From Pseudarthrobacter oxydans (GTDB lineage: Bacteria; Actinomycetota; Actinomycetes; Actinomycetales; Micrococcaceae): a stretch of 64,000 nucleotides of DNA. Below the pieces are notes generated by a model. That model worked only from the letters and a program-made list of their open reading frames with translations. It was not told where the DNA came from and ran no database searches. Positions 43,951-54,083 of the stretch are shown here, one piece after another. The DNA lies in contig NZ_CP139438.1 of assembly GCF_034258515.1 (NCBI RefSeq), positions 3,844,001 through 3,908,000 of the forward strand, written 5' to 3'. Positions within the stretch are counted from its first letter, which is position 1, and the number at the start of each line of letters is the position of its first letter. Made by a program: the position numbers and the translations under genes.

Positions 43951-44059
43951 CGACCCCGTTCCCCTTCCACCGTGGCGTCCACGGAACTATTCACCATGCC
44001 GTCGTGGCCCCTTACGTTCGGCAAATTCAAGGATTACGTAATGCAGTCGAGGAGAACCG

Positions 44060-45271
44060 ATGGTAAATCACACCACCAGAGTCGCGGTTATTGGAGGGGG
44101 GCTGGGCGGGCTTACTGCTGCGATTGCCCTCACGCGGATCGCCGGTGCCCACGTCACGGTGTTCGAGCAAGCGAGGGGGCTGGGCGACGTGGGCGCAGGC
44201 GTCACTGTCGCTCCGAATGGCCAGCGCGTTCTCGACAAACTCGGTGTCCTTGAACAGGTCAAGCGCGCAGGCGCCACTCCGGACGGCCATGGCGTCTACC
44301 AGGACGCCATGGGCAACGTTGTAGCCGAAGCAGCTTGGGAAGACTCAGCAAAGCGGTATCAAAATGTCGGCATGTACAGGCCCGACCTGGTCGACGTTTT
44401 GTCTCGAGAGGTCGCGCCCGACACGATCCGTCTCGGCCATCGTCTGACGTCGATTCAGACGCTAGACACAGGCGTCCGCCTCGAATTCGAGAACGGCGTA
44501 CACGATGAGTTTGATGCAGTGGTGGGCGCGGACGGCATCCACTCGGTGGTGCGGGATTCTCTGATGCAAACCCCCGACCCCGTCTACTCCGGATTCATAG
44601 CGTTTCGCGGAGTACTTGACGCGGCCCTCCTTCCCGATGACTGGCCCATGATCAGCCAGGTATGGATGGGTGAGGGAAAGCACTTCATGTGCTACCCGCT
44701 GCAGCAGCGCAAGTTGTTCAACTATGTCGGGTTCGTACCCAGTGACAGGCCGCTCAAGGAAACCTGGTCGGCACCGGGGGACGTGAGCGAACTCGCCGCC
44801 GAGTTTGCGGGTGAGAAATGGGACCCGAAGCTTCGCCACTTCATCCAGCTCATCGACCAGACCTTCTGGTGGGGCCTCTACGACCACGAGCCACTCACTA
44901 ATTGGTCGCGAGGGCGCGTCACGTTGCTTGGGGACGCAGCACACACCATGCTGCCGCACGCGGGCCAGGGAGTGAACCAGGCAATCGAGGACAGCATTAC
45001 TCTTGCCTTCTTCCTCAGGGAGGCCGAAGACGCCGATGAGATTGCCGAAGCCTTCAAGCGCTACACCGCCGTTCGAATGCAACGCACGGCGATCCTGCAG
45101 AACAGCTCTCGCAGAAGCGGCTCACAATTCGACGCGCAGAATGAATTTGAGGACATCAAGAAGCGTGACGCTGATTTGCGCGCAGGACGCGATTTTCGCC
45201 GAAGTGTGCTCTTCGACTTCGACGCGGTGGCAGCCGCCGAAAAAGCACTCAAACGATTCAGGAGGATCTAG
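44060..45271 (+). CDS. FAD-dependent aromatic-ring monooxygenase (salicylate/3-hydroxybenzoate hydroxylase-like)
   Basis: 403 residues. FAD-binding GGGLGGLTAAIALTRIAG at the N-terminus, the DG motif (VVGADGIHSVVRD) and the GD motif (LLGDAAHTMLPHAGQGVNQAIEDS) identify the class A flavin monooxygenase family. It hydroxylates an aromatic or heteroaromatic acid using NAD(P)H and O2. The C-terminus is basic and polar, without an extra domain. The start lies 110 bp after the MFS stop; the gene for a dinucleotide-binding protein begins 6 bp after its end. The exact substrate is open. Confidence 0.85.
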   Translation: MVNHTTRVAVIGGGLGGLTAAIALTRIAGAHVTVFEQARGLGDVGAGVTVAPNGQRVLDKLGVLEQVKRAGATPDGHGVYQDAMGNVVAEAAWEDSAKRYQNVGMYRPDLVDVLSREVAPDTIRLGHRLTSIQTLDTGVRLEFENGVHDEFDAVVGADGIHSVVRDSLMQTPDPVYSGFIAFRGVLDAALLPDDWPMISQVWMGEGKHFMCYPLQQRKLFNYVGFVPSDRPLKETWSAPGDVSELAAEFAGEKWDPKLRHFIQLIDQTFWWGLYDHEPLTNWSRGRVTLLGDAAHTMLPHAGQGVNQAIEDSITLAFFLREAEDADEIAEAFKRYTAVRMQRTAILQNSSRRSGSQFDAQNEFEDIKKRDADLRAGRDFRRSVLFDFDAVAAAEKALKRFRRI

Positions 45272-45276
45272 TTCGC

Positions 45277-45900
45277 ATGACATCGATCAGCATCATTGGC
45301 ACCGGCAAGATGGGCTCAGCAATTGCCGAAGTATCAGCGCGAGCCGGAGCGAGTATCCAAATCATCCGGCGCAGGGCGGGGGCTGGCTCGTCCGCCGAGC
45401 GTCCGGATGCGGATTATGGGCTTATCGGCGATGAACTCACAGGTGACCTCGTCGTCCTCGCAGTTCCGTATGAAGCGTACCCGAACATACTTGAGCACTA
45501 TCGGGATCGACTCAGCGGCAAGGTCGTCATCGACATCAGCAACCCCATTGATTTCACCACGTACGATGAGTTGCTGGTCCCATCAGACTCCTCGACTGCG
45601 GTTGAACTTTCCAAGGCCCTCCCGGTGGGCGTTACAGTCGTGAAAGCGTTCAACGTCAATCTCGGCGACACGCTCAGCACCGGCACCAATGGCACAACGC
45701 GCACGACTGTCCTGTTCGCCGGAGACGATGCAGAGGCGAAAATAGCAGTCGCGGCCCTCCTCGAAGCGGCAGGACTCCGGGCGGTCGACGCTGGTCCTCT
45801 TTCGCGTGCGAGGGAACTTGAGGCAATGGGCTTTCTCCAGATCGTATTGGCAGCAATCGGGAAGACACGCTACGAGTCCGGATTCGCGCTGCTGCCGTGA
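45277..45900 (+). CDS. F420-dependent NADP reductase-like dinucleotide-binding protein
   Basis: 207 residues. Rossmann start ISIIGTGKMGSAIAEVSARAG, then DLVVLAVPYEAY and VVIDISNPIDF, and the conserved KAFNVN segment (VTVVKAFNVNLG) identify the NADPH-F420 oxidoreductase / DUF2620-like family. Members reduce F420 or act on substrates linked to aromatic acid breakdown; the cofactor here is unproven. It follows the monooxygenase by 6 bp and forms the last gene of the cassette, ending 22 bp before the convergent ABC exporter stop. Confidence 0.82.
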   Translation: MTSISIIGTGKMGSAIAEVSARAGASIQIIRRRAGAGSSAERPDADYGLIGDELTGDLVVLAVPYEAYPNILEHYRDRLSGKVVIDISNPIDFTTYDELLVPSDSSTAVELSKALPVGVTVVKAFNVNLGDTLSTGTNGTTRTTVLFAGDDAEAKIAVAALLEAAGLRAVDAGPLSRARELEAMGFLQIVLAAIGKTRYESGFALLP

Positions 45901-45922
45901 GGATTCCTGAGCGGCAGGCCAC

Positions 45923-47941
45923 TCAAACCTCCGCCACCGGGGCCGCGAACTGCGCCTCGTACAGCCGCGCGTATGCCCCGCCGGCAGCCAGCAGCGAAGC
46001 GTGCGTCCCCTGCTCCACGATCTGGCCGGCCTCCATCACCAGGATGAGGTCGGCATCGCGGATGGTGGACAGGCGGTGCGCGATCACAAAAGAAGTCCGG
46101 TCCGACCTCAACGCGCTCATCGCCTTCTGCACCAGCACCTCGGTCCGGGTGTCCACGGACGACGTCGCCTCATCCAAAATCAGCACCGAAGGCCGGGCCA
46201 GGAATGCCCGTGCAATCGTCAGCAGCTGCTTCTCCCCCGCGGACACGTTGCCGCCCTCGTCCTCAAGCACGGTGTCATACCCGTCAGGCAGGGACCGCAC
46301 GAACCGGTCCACATATGTCGCCCGCGCGGCTTCCAGAATCTCGTCTTCAGTAGCGCCAGGCCGCCCGTACGCAATGTTGTCCCGGATGGTCCCGCCGAAC
46401 AGCCACGTATCCTGCAGCACCATCCCCAGCCGCGAGCGCAGCTCGCGCCGCGGCACCGAGGTGACGTCCACGCCGTCGAGCGTTATCCGCCCCGCATCCA
46501 GCTCGTAGAACCGCATCATCAGGTTCACCAGCGTGGTCTTGCCCGCCCCGGTGGGCCCCACAATCGCCACCGTCTGCCCCGGCTCCGCCACCAAAGACAA
46601 ACCGGAAATCAGCGGCTTGTCCGGCGAATACGAAAAGGACACATCCTCGAACACCAGCCGCCCCCGCCCGAACACCGGCCCGGCAGAAGGGGCCGGCTCC
46701 TCAGACTCCTCGTCCTCATCCAACAACGAGAACACCCGCTCCGCCGAGGCAACCCCCGACTGCAGCACATTCGCCATGGACCCCAGCTGCGCCAGCGGCA
46801 TGGTGAACTGCCGCGAGTACTGGATGAACGCCTGCACATCGCCCAGCTGCATCGCCCCGGACGCCACCTGCAGCCCGCCCACCACCGCGATCCCCACGTA
46901 CACCAGGTTCCCGATGAACGTCATGGCCGGCATGATCAACCCGGAAATGAACTGCGCCCCGAAGCTCGCCTCGTACAGCTCCGCGTTCTTCTGCCGGAAC
47001 CGCTCCTCCACCTCGCGCTGCCGGCCGAACACCTTCACCAGCGCATGCCCGGTGTACGTCTCCTCGATCTGCCCATTTAACTCACCTGTGTTCTTCCACT
47101 GCGCCACAAACAGCTTCTGCGAGCGCTTGGCAATCAGCGCCGTGATCCCCAGCGTCAGCGGAATGGTCACCAGCGCGATCAGCGCCAGCGTGGGCGAAAG
47201 GATCACCATCATCACCAGCACACCCACCACCGTCAGCACCGACGTGACCGCCTGGCTGATGGTCTGCTGCAGGCTCTGGGAAATGTTGTCCACGTCGTTC
47301 GTCACCCGGCTCAGCAGCTCACCGCGCTGGATCGAATCGAAATACCGCAGCGGCAGCCGATGGATCTTCGCCTCGATCTCCCCGCGCAGCCCGAACACCG
47401 TCCGCTGCACCACCCCGTTCAGCACATACGCCTGCACCCACATAAACGCCGAGGACAGCACATACAGCACCAGCGCCCACGTCAGCACATTCCCCAGCGC
47501 GGCGAAGTCGATCCCCTGCCCCGGCACCAGGTCCATGGCGCTGAGCATGTCCGCGCGCTGCCCCTCCCCGGACGCCCGCAGCTGCGCGATCAGCTGCTCC
47601 TTGCTCACCCCGGCGGGCAGCTCCCGGGACACCACCCCGGCAAAAATCAGGTTGGTGCCCTCCCCCAGCAGCCGCGGCCCGGTCACCGAGAGCGCCACCC
47701 CGGCCACCGCCGTCACGAACACCAGCAGCAGCCACGCCCGCTCCGGCCGCAGCTTCCCCAGCAGCCGCTTGGCCGACGGCCAGAAGTTCATCGCCTTCTC
47801 CGCCGGGACGTTCATCCCCGCGAACGGCCCGCCGCGTCCCGGCCCGCCCATGGGACGGGGAATGCGTACGACGGCGGCGCCGCCGGGTGCGGAGGCGGGT
47901 GCGGCTTTGGTGCCGGCTGCGGGAGAGGGCTGGCGGCTCAT
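45923..47941 (-). CDS. ABC exporter half-transporter (catalytically complete partner)
   Basis: 672 residues. After a roughly 50-residue Pro/Ala-rich cytoplasmic lead come six transmembrane helices and an ATPase domain: Walker [10 protein letters not shown], signature [10 protein letters not shown], Walker [13 protein letters not shown] with the catalytic glutamate. It pairs with the 577-residue subunit encoded just upstream (ATGA overlap at 47938-47941) as a heterodimeric multidrug- or peptide-type exporter. The signature VSAGE deviates from LSGGQ. A truncated copy of its 3' half lies at 40287-41332. Substrate unknown. Confidence 0.9.
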   Translation of the reverse strand: MSRQPSPAAGTKAAPASAPGGAAVVRIPRPMGGPGRGGPFAGMNVPAEKAMNFWPSAKRLLGKLRPERAWLLLVFVTAVAGVALSVTGPRLLGEGTNLIFAGVVSRELPAGVSKEQLIAQLRASGEGQRADMLSAMDLVPGQGIDFAALGNVLTWALVLYVLSSAFMWVQAYVLNGVVQRTVFGLRGEIEAKIHRLPLRYFDSIQRGELLSRVTNDVDNISQSLQQTISQAVTSVLTVVGVLVMMVILSPTLALIALVTIPLTLGITALIAKRSQKLFVAQWKNTGELNGQIEETYTGHALVKVFGRQREVEERFRQKNAELYEASFGAQFISGLIMPAMTFIGNLVYVGIAVVGGLQVASGAMQLGDVQAFIQYSRQFTMPLAQLGSMANVLQSGVASAERVFSLLDEDEESEEPAPSAGPVFGRGRLVFEDVSFSYSPDKPLISGLSLVAEPGQTVAIVGPTGAGKTTLVNLMMRFYELDAGRITLDGVDVTSVPRRELRSRLGMVLQDTWLFGGTIRDNIAYGRPGATEDEILEAARATYVDRFVRSLPDGYDTVLEDEGGNVSAGEKQLLTIARAFLARPSVLILDEATSSVDTRTEVLVQKAMSALRSDRTSFVIAHRLSTIRDADLILVMEAGQIVEQGTHASLLAAGGAYARLYEAQFAAPVAEV

Positions 47942-49671
47942 ACCGTCTCCTCCGCCGCCAGCTGGGACGAAACGATCTCGCGGTACGTCTCCGACGTCTC
48001 CAGCAGCTCACTGTGCGTTCCCCGCCCCACGATCCTGCCGCCGTCGAGCACTAAAATCTGGTCCGCGTCCACGATGCTGGAGACGCGCTGGGCGATGATC
48101 ACCAGCGTGGCGCCGGCGGTGCTGCGCTTGAGGGCCTGGCGGAGGCGGGCGTCGGTGCCGGTGTCCAGCGAGGAGAACGAATCGTCGAAGATGTACAGCT
48201 CGGGCCGCTTCACCAGGGCCCGGGCGATGGCCAGCCGCTGCCGCTGCCCGCCGGAGACGTTGGTGCCGCCCTGGCTGATGGGCGCGTCCAGGCCGCCGTC
48301 CATCCGTTCCACGAAGTCCCGCGCCTGGGCGATTTCCAGGGCGGTCCAGAGCTCGTCCTCGGTGGCGTCCGGCTTGCCGTAGAGCAGGTTGCTGCGCACG
48401 GTGCCGCTGAACAGGTAGGGCCGCTGCGGGACCAGGCCGATGTGCCCCCAGAGCAGGTCCGGGTGCAGCTCCCGCACGTCCACGCCGTCCATCCGGACCG
48501 AGCCGCTGGTGGCGTCGAACAGCCGGGGCATGAGGTTCACCAGGGTGGTCTTGCCGGACCCGGTGCTGCCGATGATCGCCGTCGTCTGCCCCGCCCGGGC
48601 GGTGAAGCTGATGCCGGAGAGGACGGGCTGGTCGGCACCCGGGTAGGCGAATCCGACGTCGCGCATTTCCAGCTCGCCGCGGCGCACCTCGCTGCTGAGG
48701 GGGTTCCGTGGCGGGCGGACGCTGGATTCAGTGCGCAGCACCTCGCCGATCCGGTCCGCGGAGACGGCGGCTCGCGGGATCATCACGGCCATGAAGGTGG
48801 CCATCATGACCGACATCAGGATCTGGATCAGGTAACTCAGGAACGCGATGAGCGTGCCCACCTGCATGGAGCCGTCCTGGATGCGGAACGAGCCGAACCA
48901 GATCACGGCCACGCTGGAGACGTTCAGCACCAGCATCACCACCGGAAACGCGAGCGCCATCAGCCGGCCGGCACGGAGGGCGGTGTCCGTGACGTCGTCG
49001 TTGGCCTGGGCGAAGCGCGCGGTCTCGATGTCCTCGCGGACGAACGCGCGGACCACGCGGATGCCGGTGAGCTGCTCGCGGAGGACGCGGTTCACGGTGT
49101 CGATCCGCTTCTGCATCTTGCGGAACAGCGGCACCATCCGGGCGGTAAGCAGGCCGACGGCGATGAGCAGCACCGGGACGGCGACGGCGATCAGCCAGGA
49201 CAGCTGCACGTCCTGCCTGATGGCCATGATCACGCCGCCAATGCTGAGCATGGGCGCAGTGACCAGCATGGTGGCGGACATGAGCACCAGCTGCTGGACC
49301 TGCTGGACGTCGTTCGTGGATCGCGTGATCAGGCTTGGCGCGCCGAACTTGGTGACTTCCTGCTCGGAGAACTCCCCCACCCGTTTGAAGATCGCGCCCC
49401 GAAGGTCCCGGCCCACGCCCATGGCCGCCTTCGCCGCGAAGTACACCGCGATCACCGCGCACACGATCTGCAGCAGGGTGATCGCCAGCATCACGCCGCC
49501 CAGGCTCAGGATGTAGCCGATGTTCGCCTTGGCCACGCCCTCGTCGATGATGTCCGCGTTCAGGGTGGGCAGGTATAGGGACGCGATGGACTGCGCCAGC
49601 TGGAAAACCACGACGGCGGCGAGCAGCGGCCGGTGCGGCCGCAGGTATTCAACAAGCAGCTTCCAGAGCAT
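47938..49671 (-). CDS. ABC exporter half-transporter (degenerate ATP-site partner)
   Basis: 577 residues. Six helices, then ATPase with Walker [10 protein letters not shown], signature [10 protein letters not shown] and Walker [12 protein letters not shown]. The catalytic glutamate after the Walker B aspartate is replaced by aspartate, the mark of the degenerate nucleotide site in heterodimeric exporters such as TM287/288 or LmrCD. The partner gene follows with a 4-bp overlap. ATG 49671 has AGGAG six bases upstream and is preferred to an upstream start. No dedicated regulator is adjacent apart from the divergent Lrp gene. Confidence 0.92.
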   Translation of the reverse strand: MLWKLLVEYLRPHRPLLAAVVVFQLAQSIASLYLPTLNADIIDEGVAKANIGYILSLGGVMLAITLLQIVCAVIAVYFAAKAAMGVGRDLRGAIFKRVGEFSEQEVTKFGAPSLITRSTNDVQQVQQLVLMSATMLVTAPMLSIGGVIMAIRQDVQLSWLIAVAVPVLLIAVGLLTARMVPLFRKMQKRIDTVNRVLREQLTGIRVVRAFVREDIETARFAQANDDVTDTALRAGRLMALAFPVVMLVLNVSSVAVIWFGSFRIQDGSMQVGTLIAFLSYLIQILMSVMMATFMAVMIPRAAVSADRIGEVLRTESSVRPPRNPLSSEVRRGELEMRDVGFAYPGADQPVLSGISFTARAGQTTAIIGSTGSGKTTLVNLMPRLFDATSGSVRMDGVDVRELHPDLLWGHIGLVPQRPYLFSGTVRSNLLYGKPDATEDELWTALEIAQARDFVERMDGGLDAPISQGGTNVSGGQRQRLAIARALVKRPELYIFDDSFSSLDTGTDARLRQALKRSTAGATLVIIAQRVSSIVDADQILVLDGGRIVGRGTHSELLETSETYREIVSSQLAAEETV

Positions 49672-49872
49672 GGGCGGCTCCTGACACAGTGTCCACAAGA
49701 GGTGGTGCGAAGGTCAGTTTACGTCCGGAGGCTGGGAACAGGGCTGGGTCTCACTGGAGAATCCGGGCTGGTTCTCGGAGGGCGTATTTTGCTGATCCTG
49801 CAGGGAACATCAGGGCTTGCGTCTTGCCTCCCAGAATGCGCGTATTGCAAACCATCGTTATACGTTCTGTAC

Positions 49873-50304
49873 ATGACTGACCTCACTGATCTTGATCGCA
49901 GGCTGCTGTCTGCCCTCCGCGAGGACGGCCGGGAGTCTGTGGCCAGCCTGTCGCGCAGGCTTGGAGTGGCGAGGGCTACCGTGAATAGCCGCCTTGAACG
50001 CCTGCTCGCCTCTGGAACCATCGTGGGCTTTACGGCACGGGTCCGTGACGAAGTAGATCCGCTGACAATTCGCGCCATCACGCTGATCGCGGTCGAGGGC
50101 AGGTCTGCCAACAACGTCATACGGGAGTTACGCGGTTTTCCGGAAATCCGCGCCTTGCACACCACCAACGGCGGCTGGGACCTCGTAGCGGAACTGGCCA
50201 CCGAAAACCTCAGCGGCTTCGACGATGTCCTTGGCAGGATCCGTGCGGTCAATGGCGTGCTCAACAGTGAAACAAGCCTGCTGCTCAGTTCGGTGCTCAG
50301 GTAG
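49873..50304 (+). CDS. Lrp/AsnC-family transcriptional regulator
   Basis: 143 residues. N-terminal HTH (DLDRRLLSALREDGRESVASLSRRLGVARATVNSRLERL) and a RAM/ASNC ligand-binding domain (VEGRSANNVIRELRGFPEI; TNGGWDLVAEL). It probably responds to an amino acid and regulates the adjacent ornithine cyclodeaminase gene, which starts 152 bp downstream. ATG 49873 is preferred to the longer frame. No ribosome site precedes it; TTGCAA and a nearby TTATACG suggest a promoter so close that the transcript may be leaderless. Confidence 0.88.
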   Translation: MTDLTDLDRRLLSALREDGRESVASLSRRLGVARATVNSRLERLLASGTIVGFTARVRDEVDPLTIRAITLIAVEGRSANNVIRELRGFPEIRALHTTNGGWDLVAELATENLSGFDDVLGRIRAVNGVLNSETSLLLSSVLR

Positions 50305-50456
50305 GGGCCCCGAGCGCATGATCTTGCACAATGCCAGAAATGACCTGGCAAAATGCATAGGCATTTGACGAAAGGTACGCGCTTTGCTCATTGTGGCCGC
50401 TTATCGGCGCCGAATACCGTGAGGACACTAATGGTTCACACGGAAGAAGGAGCGCA

Positions 50457-51485
50457 ATGACGCGTTTTGTGGATGTTCACAACATGGTTCGCTGGGTGGC
50501 CCGCACGGGAACGCAAACCATCATCTCGGAAATGATGGACTACCTTGAGGACGACTTCCGCCGCTGGGAATCCTTCGATAAGACTCCCCGGGTGGCCAGC
50601 CACACCCCGTTCGGCGTCATCGAGCTAATGCCCACCAGCGACCACGAGACCTATGGTTTCAAATACGTCAATGGTCACCCCTCGAACCCCGCCCGAGGCT
50701 TCCAGACCGTAACCGCATTCGGAGTGCTGGCAGATGTCCACAACGGATACCCCACGTTCCTGACGGAGATGACGCTGCTGACAGCCCTGCGGACTGCAGC
50801 CACTTCCGGCATGGTTGGCAGAAGGCTTGCCCGCCCCGGCTCCTCTGTGATGGCCATGATCGGCACGGGAAGCCAGTCGGAGTTCCAGGCTTTGGCGTTC
50901 AAGGCCGCCCTCGGGATCACCACCCTCCGGGTCTGGGATACTGACCAGGCCGCCATGGCGAAGCTGCTGCGCAATGCGGCACCGCTGGGTTTCGATGTCC
51001 ACATTGCGTCCTCTGCGGCCGACGCCGTCCAGGGTGCGGACGTCATCACCACGTGTACCGCGGACAAGGCCAACGCCACTGTCCTCAGCGCAGACATGAT
51101 CTGCCCCGGCGTCCACATCAACGCCATCGGCGGGGACTGCCCGGGAAAGACCGAACTTGACGCCGCCATCCTGGAACTCGGCGAGGTGTTCGTGGAGTAC
51201 ACGCCGCAGACCCGAATCGAAGGCGAGATCCAGCAGATGCCGGCGGACTTTGCCGTGACCGAGTTCTGGCAGGTCCTGGCCGGAGGGGCTGCAGGGCGGT
51301 CAACGCCTGAGCAGGTCACCATCTTCGACTCTGTCGGCTTCGCCATCGAGGACTTCTCCGCCCTCCGCTATGTGCGGGATGCGGTCCAGGGATCCGACTT
51401 CTTCGAAGAGATCGACCTGGTCGCAAACCCGGAGGATCCCAAAGACCTCTTCGGCCTGGTGGGCGCGCTCTCCCCGGTCGGCTAG
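50457..51485 (+). CDS. ornithine cyclodeaminase family protein
   Basis: 342 residues. GYPTFLTEMTLLTALRTAATSGMVGRRLARP contains the substrate-contact region, and MAMIGTGSQSEFQALAFKAAL is the NAD-binding Rossmann motif; DVITTCTADKANATVLSADMICPGVHINAIGGDCPGKTELD follows the family pattern. Members convert L-ornithine to proline and ammonia, or act as lysine cyclodeaminase, delta1-pyrroline-2-carboxylate reductase or similar. ATG 50457 is chosen for GAAGGAG just upstream. Flanked by Lrp and by the amino-acid racemisation module, which suggests basic amino acids as substrates. Confidence 0.9.
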   Translation: MTRFVDVHNMVRWVARTGTQTIISEMMDYLEDDFRRWESFDKTPRVASHTPFGVIELMPTSDHETYGFKYVNGHPSNPARGFQTVTAFGVLADVHNGYPTFLTEMTLLTALRTAATSGMVGRRLARPGSSVMAMIGTGSQSEFQALAFKAALGITTLRVWDTDQAAMAKLLRNAAPLGFDVHIASSAADAVQGADVITTCTADKANATVLSADMICPGVHINAIGGDCPGKTELDAAILELGEVFVEYTPQTRIEGEIQQMPADFAVTEFWQVLAGGAAGRSTPEQVTIFDSVGFAIEDFSALRYVRDAVQGSDFFEEIDLVANPEDPKDLFGLVGALSPVG

Positions 51486-51490
51486 CCCGG

Positions 51491-53089
51491 CTAGTTCAGC
51501 TCGAGCACGTGCAAGCTTAGCCACAGCACCAGCGTGTCCTCAGGCTGGTCCAAATCCACGCCGAAGAGGTCACGCAGGCGCTTGAGGCGGTACCGGAGAG
51601 TGTTCTGGTGCAGGGACAAGGCTGCCGCTGTCCTTGCGGAATCGCGGGAGCAGTCAAGGTAGGTTCTCAGCGTCAGGGCATATCCGGTGCCAAAATCGGC
51701 GTCGTACTCTTGGATTCTCCGGGCGGCAGCGGACAGAAGGTGCGGTGCCGCCCGGAACGCCGCGGCCAGCTCCAGGAGGGTGAGGCGGCTGCGGACCTCC
51801 CCTGCGCTGGCGTACGTGCCCGGGAAGCCGTCCGAGGCGAGCATCAGCAGGACAAGATCGGCGTCATGCCGTGAACGGCTGATGTCCGAGACGGCGTCGA
51901 CGGCGGGACCCGCCGCCGCCCGCAGCTCAACTCCCAGCGATGCCCGGGAACGATCGTTGAGCCTCCGGGCAAGGGCTTCGATTGACCCCAGGGACGACGC
52001 AGCCGCCGCCGGGAATATTGCATAAATGGTAGAGCCCGCCTGCACGCATTGAGCGCCTTGGCCGTGGGCCTCGCACTGCGTGGTCACCAAGTCCGCAATC
52101 CTCACCAACGTAGTCTCGGCTGCCTGCCCGGGTTCAGCCTGAAAAGCGACGACCGCAAAGGGACCCGAATTCCGCAGCCCCAGCTGTTCGGCAACCAGGA
52201 TGGCGTCGTCGCCTCCTTCGAGGAGCCGGCGCAGCAGCTCCTCGCGTTGCTGGCGTGCGAGATCATGGCTGCTGCGGGCGCGGAGCATGTGGAGCGCTGC
52301 AATGTCCGCGGCGCGTTCCAGGGCCTGTTCTGCTTCGCCATCCAGATCGCCATGGACATCAACAACCCAGATCGATCCCAGGGGCTCCTTGCCCGCCCGG
52401 ACTGCTATCGCCATCCTGTCCATGGCGGGCCGGACGCCCTCGATCCGGACTGCCCCGGAGGACCGGAACACCGCCGCGTACTGGCCCGCGTTCTCGGGCA
52501 GGTAGGGCACCTGCCGGCCAAGGATTCCCCTGCGCCGGTCCTCATCGATCGGCTGGTCCTCAAGCGTGGAGTACGCCAACACCTGTTCCTGCAGGTTCTC
52601 GATGGTGGTAGCCCCTCCGACCATCGCCGCAATGGCGTTTGCCAACGCGAAAAGGTCCCCCACCCCCAGCGGTGAGATCGTGCTGCCGGCATCTGCCGAG
52701 GCGTTGAGGGCTGAGTCCAGGAGTGCATTGAGATGCCTCCACCTCACGTCGTCGTCCACCACCAGGAGGGCGATGCCGGCTTCGTCCGCCACCGCTGCGA
52801 GGTGTCCGATGTCCTGGTGGAGCTTCTTGACCACCACTGCGGCAAAGCCGGCTTCCGCCGCATCCCGGACCACGCCTGCAGTGCCCGGGTCCGCGGGGTG
52901 CAGCCCGATCCCGAGCAAAATGCCCCCACGCAGCCCTTCAAGCGGCACGAAGGGGTCATAGAGCGACGGACTCATCAGGGACAACCTGGGCGGCACCGCT
53001 CCTGAACCGAGCACCAGTCCGGTGTCCTCAAGCATCTTCAGCAGGTGGGGCAGGTGGATGCTGTCATTGCGATGGGTGGCCTCGGTCAT
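51491..53089 (-). CDS. PucR-family transcriptional regulator
   Basis: 532 residues. The N-terminal PucR domain contains DTGLVLGSGAVPPRLSLMSPSLYDPFVPLEGLRGGILLGIGLHPADPGT; the middle region is a GGDEF-like/CdaR-type segment; the C-terminal HTH_30 is ALTLRTYLDCSRDSARTAAALSLHQNTLRYRLKRLRDLFGVDL in outline. It presumably senses a nitrogenous metabolite and controls the divergent GNAT-ABC-racemase operon, 104 bp away. Convergent with ornithine cyclodeaminase, stop codons 5 bp apart. Confidence 0.88.
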   Translation of the reverse strand: MTEATHRNDSIHLPHLLKMLEDTGLVLGSGAVPPRLSLMSPSLYDPFVPLEGLRGGILLGIGLHPADPGTAGVVRDAAEAGFAAVVVKKLHQDIGHLAAVADEAGIALLVVDDDVRWRHLNALLDSALNASADAGSTISPLGVGDLFALANAIAAMVGGATTIENLQEQVLAYSTLEDQPIDEDRRRGILGRQVPYLPENAGQYAAVFRSSGAVRIEGVRPAMDRMAIAVRAGKEPLGSIWVVDVHGDLDGEAEQALERAADIAALHMLRARSSHDLARQQREELLRRLLEGGDDAILVAEQLGLRNSGPFAVVAFQAEPGQAAETTLVRIADLVTTQCEAHGQGAQCVQAGSTIYAIFPAAAASSLGSIEALARRLNDRSRASLGVELRAAAGPAVDAVSDISRSRHDADLVLLMLASDGFPGTYASAGEVRSRLTLLELAAAFRAAPHLLSAAARRIQEYDADFGTGYALTLRTYLDCSRDSARTAAALSLHQNTLRYRLKRLRDLFGVDLDQPEDTLVLWLSLHVLELN

Positions 53090-53193
53090 AGGGCTAAAGC
53101 TTCACACCTATGGTGCTGGAACACAAGAAGAATCGATAACCTTCGTTGCCTGCACTGAAGCCGCCGCGTGCTGGCACAGCAGATAGTTGACGC

Positions 53194-54060
53194 ATGTCAC
53201 TTACTCTTGATGCCGGTCCGGCCGCACTTCAAGCCGCAGAATCAGCAACCGCAGCAGCGTCCAGGGCCGGTGTCCTGGTGGTGGACGAACACGACCGCGA
53301 CCGCCTCCGGGACGTGGAAGCACTGCTCATTGCCATCTGGGGCATGTCACCGCACGGCGCACCTATCCCCTTCGACCTCCTGCGCAGCATTGCGCATGCC
53401 GGCTGCAATGTGTCCGCCGCTTACGACCACGCCGGGCAACTGTGCGGAGCGGCGGTGGGGATCGTCTCCCCCGGAGGGCGATCCACTTACTCGCTGATTG
53501 CCGGCGTGCTTCCCGGCAGCGGCGACAAGGGCGTTGGCTTCGCCCTCAAACAACACCAGCGGGCTTGGTCACTGGCCCGGGGCATCGACACCATGACCTG
53601 GACCTTTGACCCGCTGGTCAGCCGGAATGCCCGCTTCAACCTCACCAAGCTGGGAGCGTACGCATCAGAGTATGCCTGCAACTTCTATGGCCAGATGCAG
53701 GACGAGATCAACGCCAACGACGAAAGCGACCGCCTCGTGGCGGTATGGCCGCTGGCCTCCCAGCGGAGCATGGATGCCGGGCGCGGAATCCATGCGGAGA
53801 TCGAACTTCCACCTGACCACTCGGCTGCCGTCCTCGAATACGGCCCCGACTCGCTGCCTGTCCTCCTGGAATCGGGCGGAACGCTGTGGTGCCGCGCGCC
53901 GCGGGACATCGTGGCACTCCGCGGCTCGAACCCCGACGCCGCAGCCCGGTGGCGTGTACTCGTGCGGGAGATCTTCGAACCCGCTTTCGCTTCGGGGCGT
54001 CAAGCATCCGGCGTCACGCGAGACGGCTGGTACAAACTGACCGCGCCCGACCAGGCCTAA
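53194..54060 (+). CDS. GNAT-family acyltransferase (COG3375-like; candidate amino-acid N-succinyltransferase)
   Basis: 288 residues. Acyl-CoA-binding features include AAYDHAGQLCGAAVGIVSPGG and GVGFALKQHQRAWSLARGIDTMTWTFDPLVSRNARFNLTKLGAYASEY, the latter typical of COG3375 predicted acetyltransferases. In Geobacillus and relatives such a GNAT protein N-succinylates D-amino acids in the pathway that feeds N-succinylamino acid racemase; the same gene set is present here downstream. The specific acyl group and amino acid are inferred, not shown. First gene of the operon GNAT-SBP-permease-ATPase-racemase-amidohydrolase. Confidence 0.8.
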   Translation: MSLTLDAGPAALQAAESATAAASRAGVLVVDEHDRDRLRDVEALLIAIWGMSPHGAPIPFDLLRSIAHAGCNVSAAYDHAGQLCGAAVGIVSPGGRSTYSLIAGVLPGSGDKGVGFALKQHQRAWSLARGIDTMTWTFDPLVSRNARFNLTKLGAYASEYACNFYGQMQDEINANDESDRLVAVWPLASQRSMDAGRGIHAEIELPPDHSAAVLEYGPDSLPVLLESGGTLWCRAPRDIVALRGSNPDAAARWRVLVREIFEPAFASGRQASGVTRDGWYKLTAPDQA

Positions 54061-54083
54061 ACCCACCCCCAAGAGGAGAACCC

